Origin: an uncultured Chitinophagaceae bacterium | GTDB taxonomy: Bacteria; Bacteroidota; Bacteroidia; Chitinophagales; Chitinophagaceae | Length of the DNA stretch: 7,502 bases | Direction of reading: 5' to 3' | NCBI GenBank assembly: GCA_934502905.1 | Contig: CAKSVK010000171.1 | Span: 1-7,502 of the forward strand | Shown: piece after piece, positions 1 to 6,396 of the stretch | Numbering within the stretch: the stretch's first letter is position 1 | How the letters are laid out: every line of letters starts with the position of its first letter | Program-made: the position numbers and the translations under genes | Notes under the pieces: generated by a model | What the model was told of the DNA's origin: nothing | Database searches by the model: none | What the model saw: the letters and a program-made list of their open reading frames with translations, nothing else

Positions 1-957
1 ATCTTTCAATATTTCAATTGACTCAATATCATTGGGGTTGATATTATTTAAGCTACCTCCCTGCAAGCCATCAATTACAACCAGCGCGTTGTTGCCTCCC
101 AGTACGGAGTTCATCCCGCGTACCCGGATGGTGGTGTTACCGCCCGGTGCCCCATCGGTGTTCATTACCAGCACGCCCGACGCTTTGCCTTGTAAGGCCT
201 GGTCTACCCTTTGTGTGCCGAGGTCCGTTACGTCGTCGCCTTTCAAGGAACTGATGGAGCCGGTAAGGTCGCTTTTCTTTTGCTTACCATATCCCACCAC
301 AACAATATCGGAAAGCGCATCGGCTGCAGGCACAAGCGCCACTTTTATATAACTCTGATTGCCAACGGTGATTTCCTGCCCTTCGTAGCCCACATAGGAA
401 AATACCAGTATTGACTTTTTGTCTTGTACGGTAATTGAGAAGCTTCCGCCTGCATCGGTAGTAGTACCGTTCATAGTTCCCTTTTCAACGATGCTTACTT
501 TTTGAAGCGGCGCCCCGTTGGCATCGGTTACCAAACCTGACACGGTTTCTGTTTGTAGTGCCGGCTGATCTGAAGATGGGGATATGGTGACAGCTGTTTC
601 TGATAATTGCTTTACCACAATGGTTTTACGAACGATCTTATAGCTGAGCGGTAAGCCTTTGAAGCTCTCCTTCAGCACATCTTCCACACTGGCATTATTT
701 ACAGAAACGTTTCTTATTACCATCTCTTTGACCTGTAAATTATCATACAGAAAATGGTAATCACTTTGCTTTTTAATAATCTGCAGCAGGGTGGCTACTG
801 AAATATTCTTTTGGTTGATACTTAATTGCCGACCATAGCTTTCTGCACTTACCTGCAAAACAAGGGTTGTCAGCAGGATAATGGTCAGTTTCATAGACAA
901 TGCAATAAATGGAAGGCACGGCTTTTCCGTGTACTTCCCGTTTGGTTGAGAAATCAT
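1..957 (-). CDS. SusC/RagA-type TonB-dependent outer-membrane receptor with STN domain, N-terminal part
   Basis: This is the first 319 residues of a receptor that runs off the left edge; complete SusC proteins are usually about 1000-1150 residues. SusC proteins form TonB-powered outer-membrane channels that, with a SusD lipoprotein, import glycans or other large nutrients. Visible in order: a signal peptide from Met22 (MKLTIILLTTLVLQVSA, likely cut after Ala38); an STN (secretin/TonB N-terminal) domain at about 47-117; a carboxypeptidase-regulatory-like beta-sandwich domain at about 138-208; the SusC hallmark DIVVVGYGKQKKSDLTGSIS at 217-236; then the start of the plug (VRGMNS, ALVVIDG, NPNDIESIEILKD). 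The reading frame is open to base 1. ATG at 957 is chosen because such proteins in Chitinophagaceae often carry about 20 residues before the hydrophobic segment; Met22 (894) is the alternative. The STN domain and the FecR and sigma genes just upstream imply signal-dependent regulation. The substrate is unknown. Confidence 0.95.
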   Translation of the reverse strand, partial: MISQPNGKYTEKPCLPFIALSMKLTIILLTTLVLQVSAESYGRQLSINQKNISVATLLQIIKKQSDYHFLYDNLQVKEMVIRNVSVNNASVEDVLKESFKGLPLSYKIVRKTIVVKQLSETAVTISPSSDQPALQTETVSGLVTDANGAPLQKVSIVEKGTMNGTTTDAGGSFSITVQDKKSILVFSYVGYEGQEITVGNQSYIKVALVPAADALSDIVVVGYGKQKKSDLTGSISSLKGDDVTDLGTQRVDQALQGKASGVLVMNTDGAPGGNTTIRVRGMNSVLGGNNALVVIDGLQGGSLNNINPNDIESIEILKD

Positions 958-1017
958 ACTTTTGTAATTGTTAGTGTAAGGGATTCATTTCAATGCTAAG
1001 CAGTAATTCCTTATTCG

Positions 1018-1045
1018 CCGGGAAGTGGGTCCAATCATTTCCCGG
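1018..1045 (-). promoter_or_regulatory. Hairpin in the FecR-SusC spacer
   Basis: The 153-bp gap between the FecR stop and the SusC start contains perfect 7-bp arms, CCGGGAA (1018-1024) and TTCCCGG (1039-1045), around a 14-nt loop. No T-run follows on the minus strand, so it is not a classical intrinsic terminator. It would lie in the 5' leader of the SusC message or in a FecR-SusC readthrough transcript, where it could act as a stability or processing element. Function is inferred only. I found no convincing Bacteroidota housekeeping promoter (TTTG/TAnnTTTG) in this gap; an ECF-type promoter would not have that form. Confidence 0.35.
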
Positions 1046-1110
1046 TTTTCAGTTATCTTTTTTGTTACTTCATTCGTTAAAAGTTTTGGTTATTAAATTA
1101 ATTAAGCTAA

Positions 1111-2283
1111 TTATTGGTATGCCGCCATAATAGTAATAGTGTTATTGTCAATGGTGCATTCCATATCATCATAGAAGCTTAAAATTTCCATCAGCTCGGC
1201 AAGGTTTACATTACGCGGCACTTTACCATTAAACTGCTTTTCGGGTATATTACCTTTAAATTTTACAGAAATATTATACCACCGCTCTGCCTGTTTCATC
1301 ACGGTTTGTATATCGGCATCCTTGAAATAAAATAAGCCGTTTTTCCAGGAAAGTTCCGCGGCTACATTGGCATGCTTAACAAGTTTAAAATCATTTTCAT
1401 TTACCTGCATTTGTTCACCCGGGTGAAGGAGGGATATCCTGCCACCACTTGTTAATTGTACAGAACCTTCTACCAAAGTTGTTTTTTGCAGGTCCTCATT
1501 ATCATATGCCATTATATTAAAGCTTGTGCCTAATACCTGTACCCTGGTATCGCCGGCAGAAACAATAAATGGCGCTTGCTGATCATGCGCTACTTCAAAA
1601 TATGCTTCTCCTGTTATCGTAACAGCCCGTTCGTTTTGCGTAAAGCTTATAGGAAAACGGATAGAGGAAGCTGCATTCAGCCAAACTTTGGTGCCATCCG
1701 GCAGATGTACCTGGTATTGTCCCCCCCTGGGCGTAGTAACCGTATTATATTGTATGGAGGGAGAAGATGGATCTTTTCCGGCCAATCTGTAAATAAGCTG
1801 CCCGTCGGCTGTTTTACTCACCTCTGTATTTCCCTGTTGTGCCAGGGAACCGTCCTGAGCATCGTCCAGTGTAATGGTTGATCCGTCATGTAATGTAAGA
1901 ATAGCTTTGTTGCCACCCGGTAAAACTTCCGTTTCATTTTTGGGAAGTGTTTTTACAATAGTTGTGTCGTTGGTATTTTTAAGAAAGAAAATGACGCCGC
2001 TGCCAATAAATATTAAGAAGATTGCTGCAGCGATCCACCGCCACATGATATACCTGTTGTGTTTTGACGGGGAAGCATCGGTTATTTGATTATAAATTCT
2101 CTGGCGGATAGTCTGCTGAAAGTGTTGCAATTCTTCGGAAGTAAGAAATACCTGCTCATCAGCGTGCTTTTCAAAGGCATTATAATATTCCTCAAGAAAC
2201 AACATCTCCTCTTCCGATGCCGTTCCTGCCACTACTTTTCGGGCAAGTTCCTCTAAGTATTTTGCTCCTTTATTTGCAGACAT
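1111..2283 (-). CDS. FecR-family anti-sigma factor (inner membrane, DUF4974 C-terminus)
   Basis: A 390-residue single-pass inner-membrane regulator. In the FecR family the cytoplasmic N-terminus holds or activates the partner ECF sigma factor, and the periplasmic part senses the receptor's STN domain. Visible: a charged cytoplasmic segment at 1-79; one transmembrane helix at about 81-102 (WRWIAAAIFLIFIGSGVIFF); the FecR domain at about 184-280 with TPRGGQYQVHLPDGTKVWLN, GEAYFEVA (225-232) and VLGTSFNIMAY (250-260); and a DUF4974 domain at about 318-388 beginning after WKNGLFYF. Length and domain order are normal for Bacteroidota. It starts at an ATG 76 bp after the sigma gene and is followed by the SusC gene on the same strand, the standard sigma/anti-sigma/receptor order. 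A 22-bp imperfect palindrome (AGACT and AGTCT arms, 2289-2310) sits just upstream of the start and may be fortuitous. Confidence 0.95.
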   Translation of the reverse strand: MSANKGAKYLEELARKVVAGTASEEEMLFLEEYYNAFEKHADEQVFLTSEELQHFQQTIRQRIYNQITDASPSKHNRYIMWRWIAAAIFLIFIGSGVIFFLKNTNDTTIVKTLPKNETEVLPGGNKAILTLHDGSTITLDDAQDGSLAQQGNTEVSKTADGQLIYRLAGKDPSSPSIQYNTVTTPRGGQYQVHLPDGTKVWLNAASSIRFPISFTQNERAVTITGEAYFEVAHDQQAPFIVSAGDTRVQVLGTSFNIMAYDNEDLQKTTLVEGSVQLTSGGRISLLHPGEQMQVNENDFKLVKHANVAAELSWKNGLFYFKDADIQTVMKQAERWYNISVKFKGNIPEKQFNGKVPRNVNLAELMEILSFYDDMECTIDNNTITIMAAYQ

Positions 2284-2312
2284 GCTGAAGACTTTATATT
2301 AGTATAGTCTGC

Positions 2313-2330
2313 AAAAAAGGGAAATCTCCC
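2313..2330 (-). terminator. Weak hairpin plus T-run between sigma and FecR genes
   Basis: On the minus strand GGGA, a GATT loop and TCCC form a 4-bp stem, followed at once by six T residues. This has the shape of a small intrinsic terminator or attenuator in the 76-bp gap between the sigma and FecR genes. The stem is short, so any termination would be partial; it could set a lower anti-sigma to sigma ratio. It may also be chance in an AT-rich spacer. Confidence 0.25.
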
Positions 2331-2359
2331 AAAAAGGCTGAATTTTTGAATGACCCGTT

Positions 2360-2941
2360 TTAAAGGAAAAATATATCTTTTAAAACAACAATAACGCCCG
2401 TCGCGGCAACATATTCGGCAATATGAACTCTCAGGTCCCGGAAGGCAAGCAGCAGCTGGTTCTGTACTGTTTTCTGAGATATGTTAAGGTGTTCGCTGAT
2501 CAGGCGGGTAGAAGCGCCTTCATAATATTTCAGGCGGAAAATTTCCCGCCTTTTTTTAGGAAGGCTTTGCATCCATAGGTAAAGCAGCTTGTTGATCTCT
2601 TTCTGGTTAAAGCTGCTATCTGCGGTAGCGGTGCTCATCATATTTTCAAAAGGCTGCACAAAATGATTTCCCGCTTTTCCTTCTGCTAAAAGCGTATAAA
2701 TTTTATTTTTAACAGCAGCGCCCAAATAGGCTGATACATTTTCTATTTCCCTCACAGCCCTTTTATTCCACAGATCTGCAAAAATATCCTGTAATATATC
2801 ACCACATGCTTCTTTATCAGGCAAACGCTTGTATGCCTTATTGAATAGTTGCAACCAATGCCTGTTGTACAATTCGTCAAAAGCCGAATAGTCATCTTTT
2901 TTTATTAACAAAAACAGTTCTTTGTCACTAAGTTTCACCAT
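2360..2941 (-). CDS. RNA polymerase ECF-type sigma factor (Bacteroidota FecI/SusC-associated group)
   Basis: A 193-residue sigma-70 family factor that directs RNA polymerase to the promoters of its linked receptor locus once the anti-sigma factor is signalled. Region 2 is at about 18-85, starting SAFDELYNRHW, with the core-binding segment around DILQDIFADLW (48-58). Region 4 is at about 118-172 with LPKKRREIFRLKYYEGAS and a helix-turn-helix at about 144-166 (SEHLNISQKTVQNQLL). A short hydrophobic C-terminal tail (EYVAATGVIVVLKDIFFL) is usual in this group. The ATG at 2941 is preferred: the frame can be opened to a TTG at 2971, but MVKLSDKELF matches the usual family N-terminus. A GAAGGAG lies 15 nt upstream of this ATG, rather far for a ribosome-binding site. 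The gene is first in the minus-strand locus and precedes FecR by 76 bp. Confidence 0.93.
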   Translation of the reverse strand: MVKLSDKELFLLIKKDDYSAFDELYNRHWLQLFNKAYKRLPDKEACGDILQDIFADLWNKRAVREIENVSAYLGAAVKNKIYTLLAEGKAGNHFVQPFENMMSTATADSSFNQKEINKLLYLWMQSLPKKRREIFRLKYYEGASTRLISEHLNISQKTVQNQLLLAFRDLRVHIAEYVAATGVIVVLKDIFFL

Positions 2942-3234
2942 AATAAATGCACGCTGCTCCTTCAGGGGCAATTCTCATAAACAGTTATCTCTTAAATGTA
3001 TAATAAAAATATGACTATTTCAGGATATTATGCTGAAGGTCAGAACAAATGCATTTGCCTGCGGCAGACAGGTCCCGATAAAATATAGCAACTGCCTGAT
3101 TATCTGCTTCGTTTTATATGATAATATTGTTACATTGCCGGGAAAACATCAATATTAAAGAGATCCTTTCTAATCCTTTGTTTCTAACAGCCTGACACTA
3201 TGCGCCGGTAGAAGCATTGAGCGAACAGTAAAGA
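2942..3234. other. Divergent intergenic region between sigma factor and GNAT genes
   Basis: This 293-bp spacer separates the minus-strand signalling locus from the plus-strand small genes, so it should hold promoters in both directions. On the minus strand, TACATTTA (3000-2993) matches 7 of 8 positions with the Bacteroidota -7 element TAnnTTTG after an AT-rich stretch, but no TTG is seen at -33, so it is only a weak sigma-gene promoter candidate. A 12-bp perfect palindrome lies at 3046-3057. I see no convincing promoter for the GNAT gene and no RNA gene. Confidence 0.4.
3046..3057. repeat. 12-bp perfect palindrome CAAATGCATTTG
   Basis: The two half-sites are exact complements with no spacer, the form expected of a site for a dimeric DNA-binding protein. 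It lies 104 bp upstream of the sigma-factor ATG and 177 bp upstream of the GNAT ATG. The 8-mer ACAAATGC within it also occurs in the spacers before the SDR and DUF2200 genes. No regulator is assigned; it could be chance. Confidence 0.3.
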
Positions 3235-3711
3235 ATGAAACACATTATGCAGATGGACAACTTTGAAATAAATCCATACACCGACATATACCGGGAACAG
3301 GTTCTGACAATTTGGGAGAAATCAGTTCTTGCTACACACAGTTTTTTGGCTTCACCTGATTTTGAAGAAATTAAGGAATTAGTCAGCAGCATAAATTTTG
3401 GCGACTTTCAGGTTTTTTGCTTGACAAATAAAAACATAGTATCGGGTTTTATCGGAGTCGCGGATAAAAAGATTGAAATGCTCTTTTTAGACCCAAAGTA
3501 TTTTGGACAGGGACTTGGACAGAAATTATTAAATTTTGCGGTAAAAGAGCTAAATGCTGACAAACTTGACGTGAATGAGCAGAATACAAAGGCGCTAAAG
3601 TTCTATCAGAAATCCGGATTTGAGATATTTGAGAGAACTGACAAGGACGACCAGGGCAGAAGCTATCCACTGTTAAGAATGAAATTAGTTAGGGCCGATA
3701 ATGAAGATTGA
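3235..3711 (+). CDS. GNAT family N-acetyltransferase (YjaB-like)
   Basis: A 158-residue cytoplasmic protein of the Gcn5-related N-acetyltransferase fold, which moves an acetyl group from acetyl-CoA to an amine. The acetyl-CoA-binding motif A is IEMLFLDPKYFGQGLGQKLL (about 80-99), with the GxGxG turn at 91-95 (GQGLG). The usual Arg/Gln before the loop is Phe90, a variation I also associate with YjaB-type members. Motif B is DVNEQNTKALKFYQKSGF (112-129). WEKSVLATHSFL near residues 27-38 and the C-terminal YPLLRMKL also fit that subgroup. Length is normal. ATG at 3235 is used; Met5 and Met7 are possible alternatives. It has 208 bp to the next gene and no strong ribosome-binding site. The substrate (protein, antibiotic or metabolite) cannot be told. 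Confidence 0.9.
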   Translation: MKHIMQMDNFEINPYTDIYREQVLTIWEKSVLATHSFLASPDFEEIKELVSSINFGDFQVFCLTNKNIVSGFIGVADKKIEMLFLDPKYFGQGLGQKLLNFAVKELNADKLDVNEQNTKALKFYQKSGFEIFERTDKDDQGRSYPLLRMKLVRADNED

Positions 3712-3844
3712 GTGGATAGACATCGATGCTTCCACCTACTTATCTGTTATAGTCCAGTACGGATGTTATCAATTAAACAGTTGAATTAGCAACAGACTTT
3801 GTAACTTGAAACAGGTCAGAAGACAGTCCTGCCTGAACTACTGA

Positions 3845-3869
3845 ACGGGAATACAAATGCTCAACCATT
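3845..3869 (+). repeat. Dispersed repeat, copy A (upstream of SDR gene)
   Basis: Blocks ACGGGAA, ACAAATGCT and AACCATT occur in this order here and at 6584-6607. The copies differ only by one extra T (3852) and one C/T change (3862), so 23 positions agree. It lies 50 bp before the SDR start codon. A match this long between two spacers 2.7 kb apart is unlikely by chance and points to a repeat family or common origin of the spacers. Confidence 0.6.
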
Positions 3870-3882
3870 GTGTGCAACTTTA
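3868..3882 (+). repeat. 15-bp motif TTGyGTGCAACyTTA, copy 1
   Basis: TTGTGTGCAACTTTA here matches TTGCGTGCAACCTTA at 5595-5609 at 13 of 15 positions. Both lie about 40-50 bp before a start codon and both are followed by an ACAACG motif. The function is unknown; it overlaps the end of dispersed repeat copy A. Confidence 0.4.
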
Positions 3883-3919
3883 GAATGATGCCCCAATAAA
3901 ACAACGGATATTAAATAAT

Positions 3920-4870
3920 ATGCAGACAATACTTGGAGCCAACGGACAGATAGCAGAAGAATTAGCAAGGGAATTGCATAGAAGCTTTACGACCGACATC
4001 AGGTTGGTAAGCAGAAATCCTAAAAAAATAAACAGCACAGATCAATTGTTTCCTGCGAATTTAATGGACACAGAAGCTACCGATAAAGCTGTGGAAGGCA
4101 GCAGCATCGTATATCTGACTGTGGGCTTACCAATGAATGCACAGATGTGGGCAGAGCAGTTTCCTGTAATGATGAGGAATGTAATTGATGCCTGTAAAAA
4201 ACATCAGTGCAAGTTGGTGTTTTTCGACAATACTTATATGTATGATAAAACCAGCGAACCACAAACGGAGGAAAGCCCGTTTGTTCCCGTTGGACAGAAA
4301 TCAACCGTAAGGGCAAAAATGGCCACGATGTTGTTGGACGAGATCTGCAATAAGAATATTAAAGCTGTTATTTGCCGGGCTCCTGAATTTTACGGACCAG
4401 GAAAAACACAGAGCATTACGAACTCATTAATTTTCGATAATATCAAACAAGGCAAAAAGCTGAAGGTCCCGATCAAAGACAACACGTTACGAACCTTGAT
4501 CTGGACACCTGATGCAAGCCGTGCAATGGCATTGATTGGAAATACGCCGGACACATACAACCAAACCTGGCATTTGCCCTGCGACGATAACAGACTTACA
4601 TACAAAGAGCTCATAAACCTTGCGTCGGAAGTTTACCTGTCTTCCGGGCAGCCGGGTAAAAATGAGTTTAGCTACATTATCATAAAAATGTGGATGTTTA
4701 AACTGGGTAGCCTGTTTAGTAAACAAGCAAGGGAATTACAGGAGTTGTTGCCACGCTATAAGTATGACAATATCTTTATTTCCAATAAATTCAAAAGCAG
4801 ATTTCCTAATTTCAAAATCACGAGCTACCGGGAAGGTATTACCGAAATAATGAACGGGCAGAGACAATGA
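3920..4870 (+). CDS. Atypical extended short-chain dehydrogenase (NAD-dependent epimerase/dehydratase family)
   Basis: A 316-residue Rossmann-fold protein of the extended SDR superfamily. The nucleotide-binding glycine motif is at the extreme N-terminus, ILGANGQIAEELA (4-16), followed by RLVSRNPKK (28-36), whose Arg residues suggest NADP(H). DLMD-type acidic residues, STVYLTVG-like strand VYLTVGLP (64-71), VFFDNTYMYD (100-109) and CRAPEFYGPG (152-161) follow the epimerase pattern. The active-site YxxxK is altered: Lys133 is present in VRAKMA, but Thr129 takes the place of the catalytic Tyr. Tyr106 or Tyr108 lies near the active-site strand. Such substitution is common in NAD-binding SDR relatives that act as sensors or unusual reductases. 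Similar proteins starting MQTILGA are common in Bacteroidota. It is flanked by 208- and 282-bp spacers, so is probably monocistronic. The substrate is unknown. Confidence 0.85.
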   Translation: MQTILGANGQIAEELARELHRSFTTDIRLVSRNPKKINSTDQLFPANLMDTEATDKAVEGSSIVYLTVGLPMNAQMWAEQFPVMMRNVIDACKKHQCKLVFFDNTYMYDKTSEPQTEESPFVPVGQKSTVRAKMATMLLDEICNKNIKAVICRAPEFYGPGKTQSITNSLIFDNIKQGKKLKVPIKDNTLRTLIWTPDASRAMALIGNTPDTYNQTWHLPCDDNRLTYKELINLASEVYLSSGQPGKNEFSYIIIKMWMFKLGSLFSKQARELQELLPRYKYDNIFISNKFKSRFPNFKITSYREGITEIMNGQRQ

Positions 4871-5152
4871 TAATGAAACTTGTGCTGTAACTCCCGCCTG
4901 TTCTCTGTTACGGACTTTCCGCTTTAACGGCGAAGCCATCAGGGAACCCTTCAAAAAATGAAATTCCCGGGCTAACCTCTCATGCAAAGCGAACAACGGA
5001 TTAAAATATTTGTGTAGCTTCGTTAGCTAAAAAAACAGGACAATCAAAGTAAAAAGGTTATGTATTAAAACGAGTAATCCTATTAGCTTTAAAAACTTAC
5101 ACAGCATTTGCGGGGTATAAAGTTGGGTTTAAAAACGTAATGATATAAACAG
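4871..5152 (+). other. Spacer between SDR and CMD genes with hairpins and repeat motif
   Basis: This 282-bp spacer holds an inverted repeat GTAAC (4887-4891) with GTTAC (4907-4911), then a stronger nested hairpin at 4942-4968. Next come AACAACGGAT at 4992-5001, identical to the 10-mer at 3900-3909 and again followed by a TTAAA-like stretch, and an AT-rich segment with a small TAGCT/AGCTA hairpin (5015-5029). TAGCTTTA (5084-5091) fits 7 of 8 positions of the TAnnTTTG -7 element and could start the CMD/DJ-1 transcript, but no -33 TTG is evident. No coding sequence is convincing here. Confidence 0.4.
4942..4968 (+). terminator. Nested hairpin downstream of SDR gene
   Basis: GGGAA (4942-4946) pairs with TTCCC (4964-4968), and inside it TTCA (4950-4953) pairs with TGAA (4959-4962) around an all-A loop, with a 3/1 internal bulge. 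It lies 71 bp after the SDR stop. There is no T-run after it, so a rho-independent terminator is not established; it may protect the 3' end or be part of the spacer repeat element. Confidence 0.3.
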
Positions 5153-5590
5153 ATGGAACAGAGAATAGACATTCAGGAGCTTGAGCCGAACGCATATAAA
5201 GCAATGGTTTCATTAGAAAGTTATCTGCAAAATACACAACTATCAAAGACACATTTAGAACTGATTAAAATACGGGCTTCGCAAATAAACGGTTGTGCTT
5301 TTTGCATCAATATGCACACTTCAGACGCATTAAAGCAGGGCGAAACGGCAAAACGTATTTTCTTGCTTAATGCCTGGAAAGAAACAGAATTATTTACAGA
5401 AGAAGAAAAAGTGGTTTTAGCCATAACGGAAGAAGTAACTTTAATCAGTCAAAACGGATTAAGCGATAAGACCTATCAGCAAGCCGTGAAGCTTTTTGAC
5501 GGCAATTACATTGCACAAATCATAATGGCGGTAGTTACTATAAATGCCTGGAACAGGATTGCCATAAGCACAAAGAAGGTGGTAAGATAA
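5153..5590 (+). CDS. Carboxymuconolactone decarboxylase family protein, AhpD-like alkylhydroperoxidase core
   Basis: A 145-residue all-helical cytoplasmic protein. The AhpD core is clear: LELIKIRASQINGCAFCINMH... with the redox pair Cys48 and Cys51 (CAFC) and His55, the CxxC-xxxH pattern of AhpD-type peroxidases. In AhpD the two cysteines cycle between dithiol and disulfide and reduce peroxides. Family members of this length are often annotated as carboxymuconolactone decarboxylase proteins, but the intact CxxC favours a thiol redox role over decarboxylation. The C-terminal helix pair (IIMAVVTINAWNRIAIS) fits the family's oligomer-forming end. ATG at 5153 has no clear ribosome-binding site. 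The DJ-1/PfpI gene follows after 46 bp on the same strand, suggesting co-transcription and a shared role in oxidative or carbonyl stress. The physiological substrate is unknown. Confidence 0.92.
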   Translation: MEQRIDIQELEPNAYKAMVSLESYLQNTQLSKTHLELIKIRASQINGCAFCINMHTSDALKQGETAKRIFLLNAWKETELFTEEEKVVLAITEEVTLISQNGLSDKTYQQAVKLFDGNYIAQIIMAVVTINAWNRIAISTKKVVR

Positions 5591-5593
5591 CCT

Positions 5594-5609
5594 GTTGCGT
5601 GCAACCTTA
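5594..5609 (+). repeat. 15-bp motif TTGyGTGCAACyTTA, copy 2, with small hairpin
   Basis: TTGCGTGCAACCTTA (5595-5609) matches the copy before the SDR gene at 13 of 15 positions. Within it GTTGC (5594-5598) and GCAAC (5601-5605) are complementary with a 2-nt centre, so this copy is nearly palindromic. ACAACG follows at 5615-5620, 17 nt before the DJ-1 start codon. This arrangement parallels the spacer at 3868-3919. The role is unknown. Confidence 0.4.
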
Positions 5610-5636
5610 ACCTGACAACGAGTAAAAACGACGACA

Positions 5637-6320
5637 ATGAAAATTTTGATGGTAGTCACCAGTGTTGCAATGTATGATAACGGCAAGCTGGAAACGGGCT
5701 TATGGCTTAGTGAATTGACACACATTTATCACCTTGCCAAAGAGCAGGGTTATGAAGTAACTATTGCAAGCACAAAAGGCGGAAACACGCCTGTTGATCC
5801 CGAAAGCCTGAAGCCAATGGTGCTGGATAAAGTAACAAAAGGTTATTGGACAGACAGCTCATTCAGAAATTTACTGCAACATACCAAAAGCTTAAGCGAA
5901 GTTTCTGAACAGCAATTTGATTGTGTATATTTAGCAGGCGGACACGGTACAATGTACGACTTTCCCGGTGACACGATACTTCAGGCTATCATCAGACAAC
6001 ATTATGAAAACAACAAAATTGTTGCGGCAGTATGCCACGGGGTCGGCGGACTGTTAAATGTGAAATTATCAAACGGGCAGTACTTAATCAAAGACAAGAT
6101 AATCACAGGTTTCAATTGGTTTGAGGAAAGTCTTGCCAGGCGAAAAAAGGAAGTTCCGTTCAACCTTGAAAAATCACTCAAAGAAAGAGGGGCAGACTAC
6201 AAAAAGGCTTTCATCCCGATGACCTCAAAAGTGCTTGTTGACGGAAATCTTATCACAGGACAAAATCCGTTCAGTTCAAAAGAAATAGCAAAAGTGGTCA
6301 TGCAGCAACTAAAAAAGTAA
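5637..6320 (+). CDS. DJ-1/PfpI superfamily protein, Hsp31-like class I glutamine amidotransferase fold
   Basis: A 227-residue protein of the DJ-1/PfpI superfamily. The nucleophile elbow AVCHG gives Cys133 with His134 next to it, and the oxyanion-side loop is AGGHGTMYDFP (100-110). Near the N-terminus TGLWLSEL (20-27) supplies the conserved Glu26 expected in the Hsp31-like Cys-His-Glu arrangement. ITGFNWFEE (about 156-164) and LVDGNLITGQNPFSS (about 200-214) are also typical. Hsp31-like members act as glutathione-independent glyoxalase III enzymes, converting methylglyoxal to lactate, and/or as chaperones; which applies is inferred. Length is normal, with no signal peptide, so it is cytoplasmic. 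The gene starts 46 bp after the AhpD-like gene and probably shares its transcript, giving a plausible peroxide plus reactive-carbonyl defence pair. Confidence 0.92.
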   Translation: MKILMVVTSVAMYDNGKLETGLWLSELTHIYHLAKEQGYEVTIASTKGGNTPVDPESLKPMVLDKVTKGYWTDSSFRNLLQHTKSLSEVSEQQFDCVYLAGGHGTMYDFPGDTILQAIIRQHYENNKIVAAVCHGVGGLLNVKLSNGQYLIKDKIITGFNWFEESLARRKKEVPFNLEKSLKERGADYKKAFIPMTSKVLVDGNLITGQNPFSSKEIAKVVMQQLKK

Positions 6321-6396
6321 ATGCAGCATGACATCGCATTTATATTATATTGCTGGTATCCCGGCCGGACCTTTACCTTCAGCAAGCGCTATTTTC

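Larger units (their letters stand above)
3712..3919 (+). other. Spacer between GNAT and SDR genes carrying shared boundary motifs
   Basis: This 208-bp spacer holds a direct repeat CTGAAC-TA-CTGAAC-like pair (3833-3838 and 3841-3846). It then carries three motifs found again in other spacers of this window: a 25-bp sequence at 3845-3869, a 15-bp motif at 3868-3882, and AACAACGGAT at 3900-3909. The sequence around 3752-3765 (CCAGTACGGATGTTA) also loosely resembles 6570-6584 in the spacer before the DUF2200 gene. No terminator or clear promoter is seen. Confidence 0.45.

Noticed and set aside
32..414. Two overlapping plus-strand open frames opposite the SusC gene
   Set aside because: The minus strand encodes recognisable SusC domains without interruption through this stretch; the plus-strand frames are shadows without family features.
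2942..2971. Extension of the sigma factor to a TTG start at 2971
   Set aside because: The family N-terminus fits the ATG at 2941 (MVKLSDKELF), and a rare TTG start is not needed.
5015..5036. TAGCT/AGCTA hairpin followed by an A-run as a terminator
   Set aside because: On the plus strand the stem is followed by A, not T, and on the minus strand the T-run precedes the stem; no minus-strand gene ends here.
5591..5636. Canonical integron attC site
   Set aside because: There is a small GTTGC/GCAAC palindrome and several AAC/GTT words, but not the ordered RYYYAAC and GTTRRRY boxes with a long imperfect stem.
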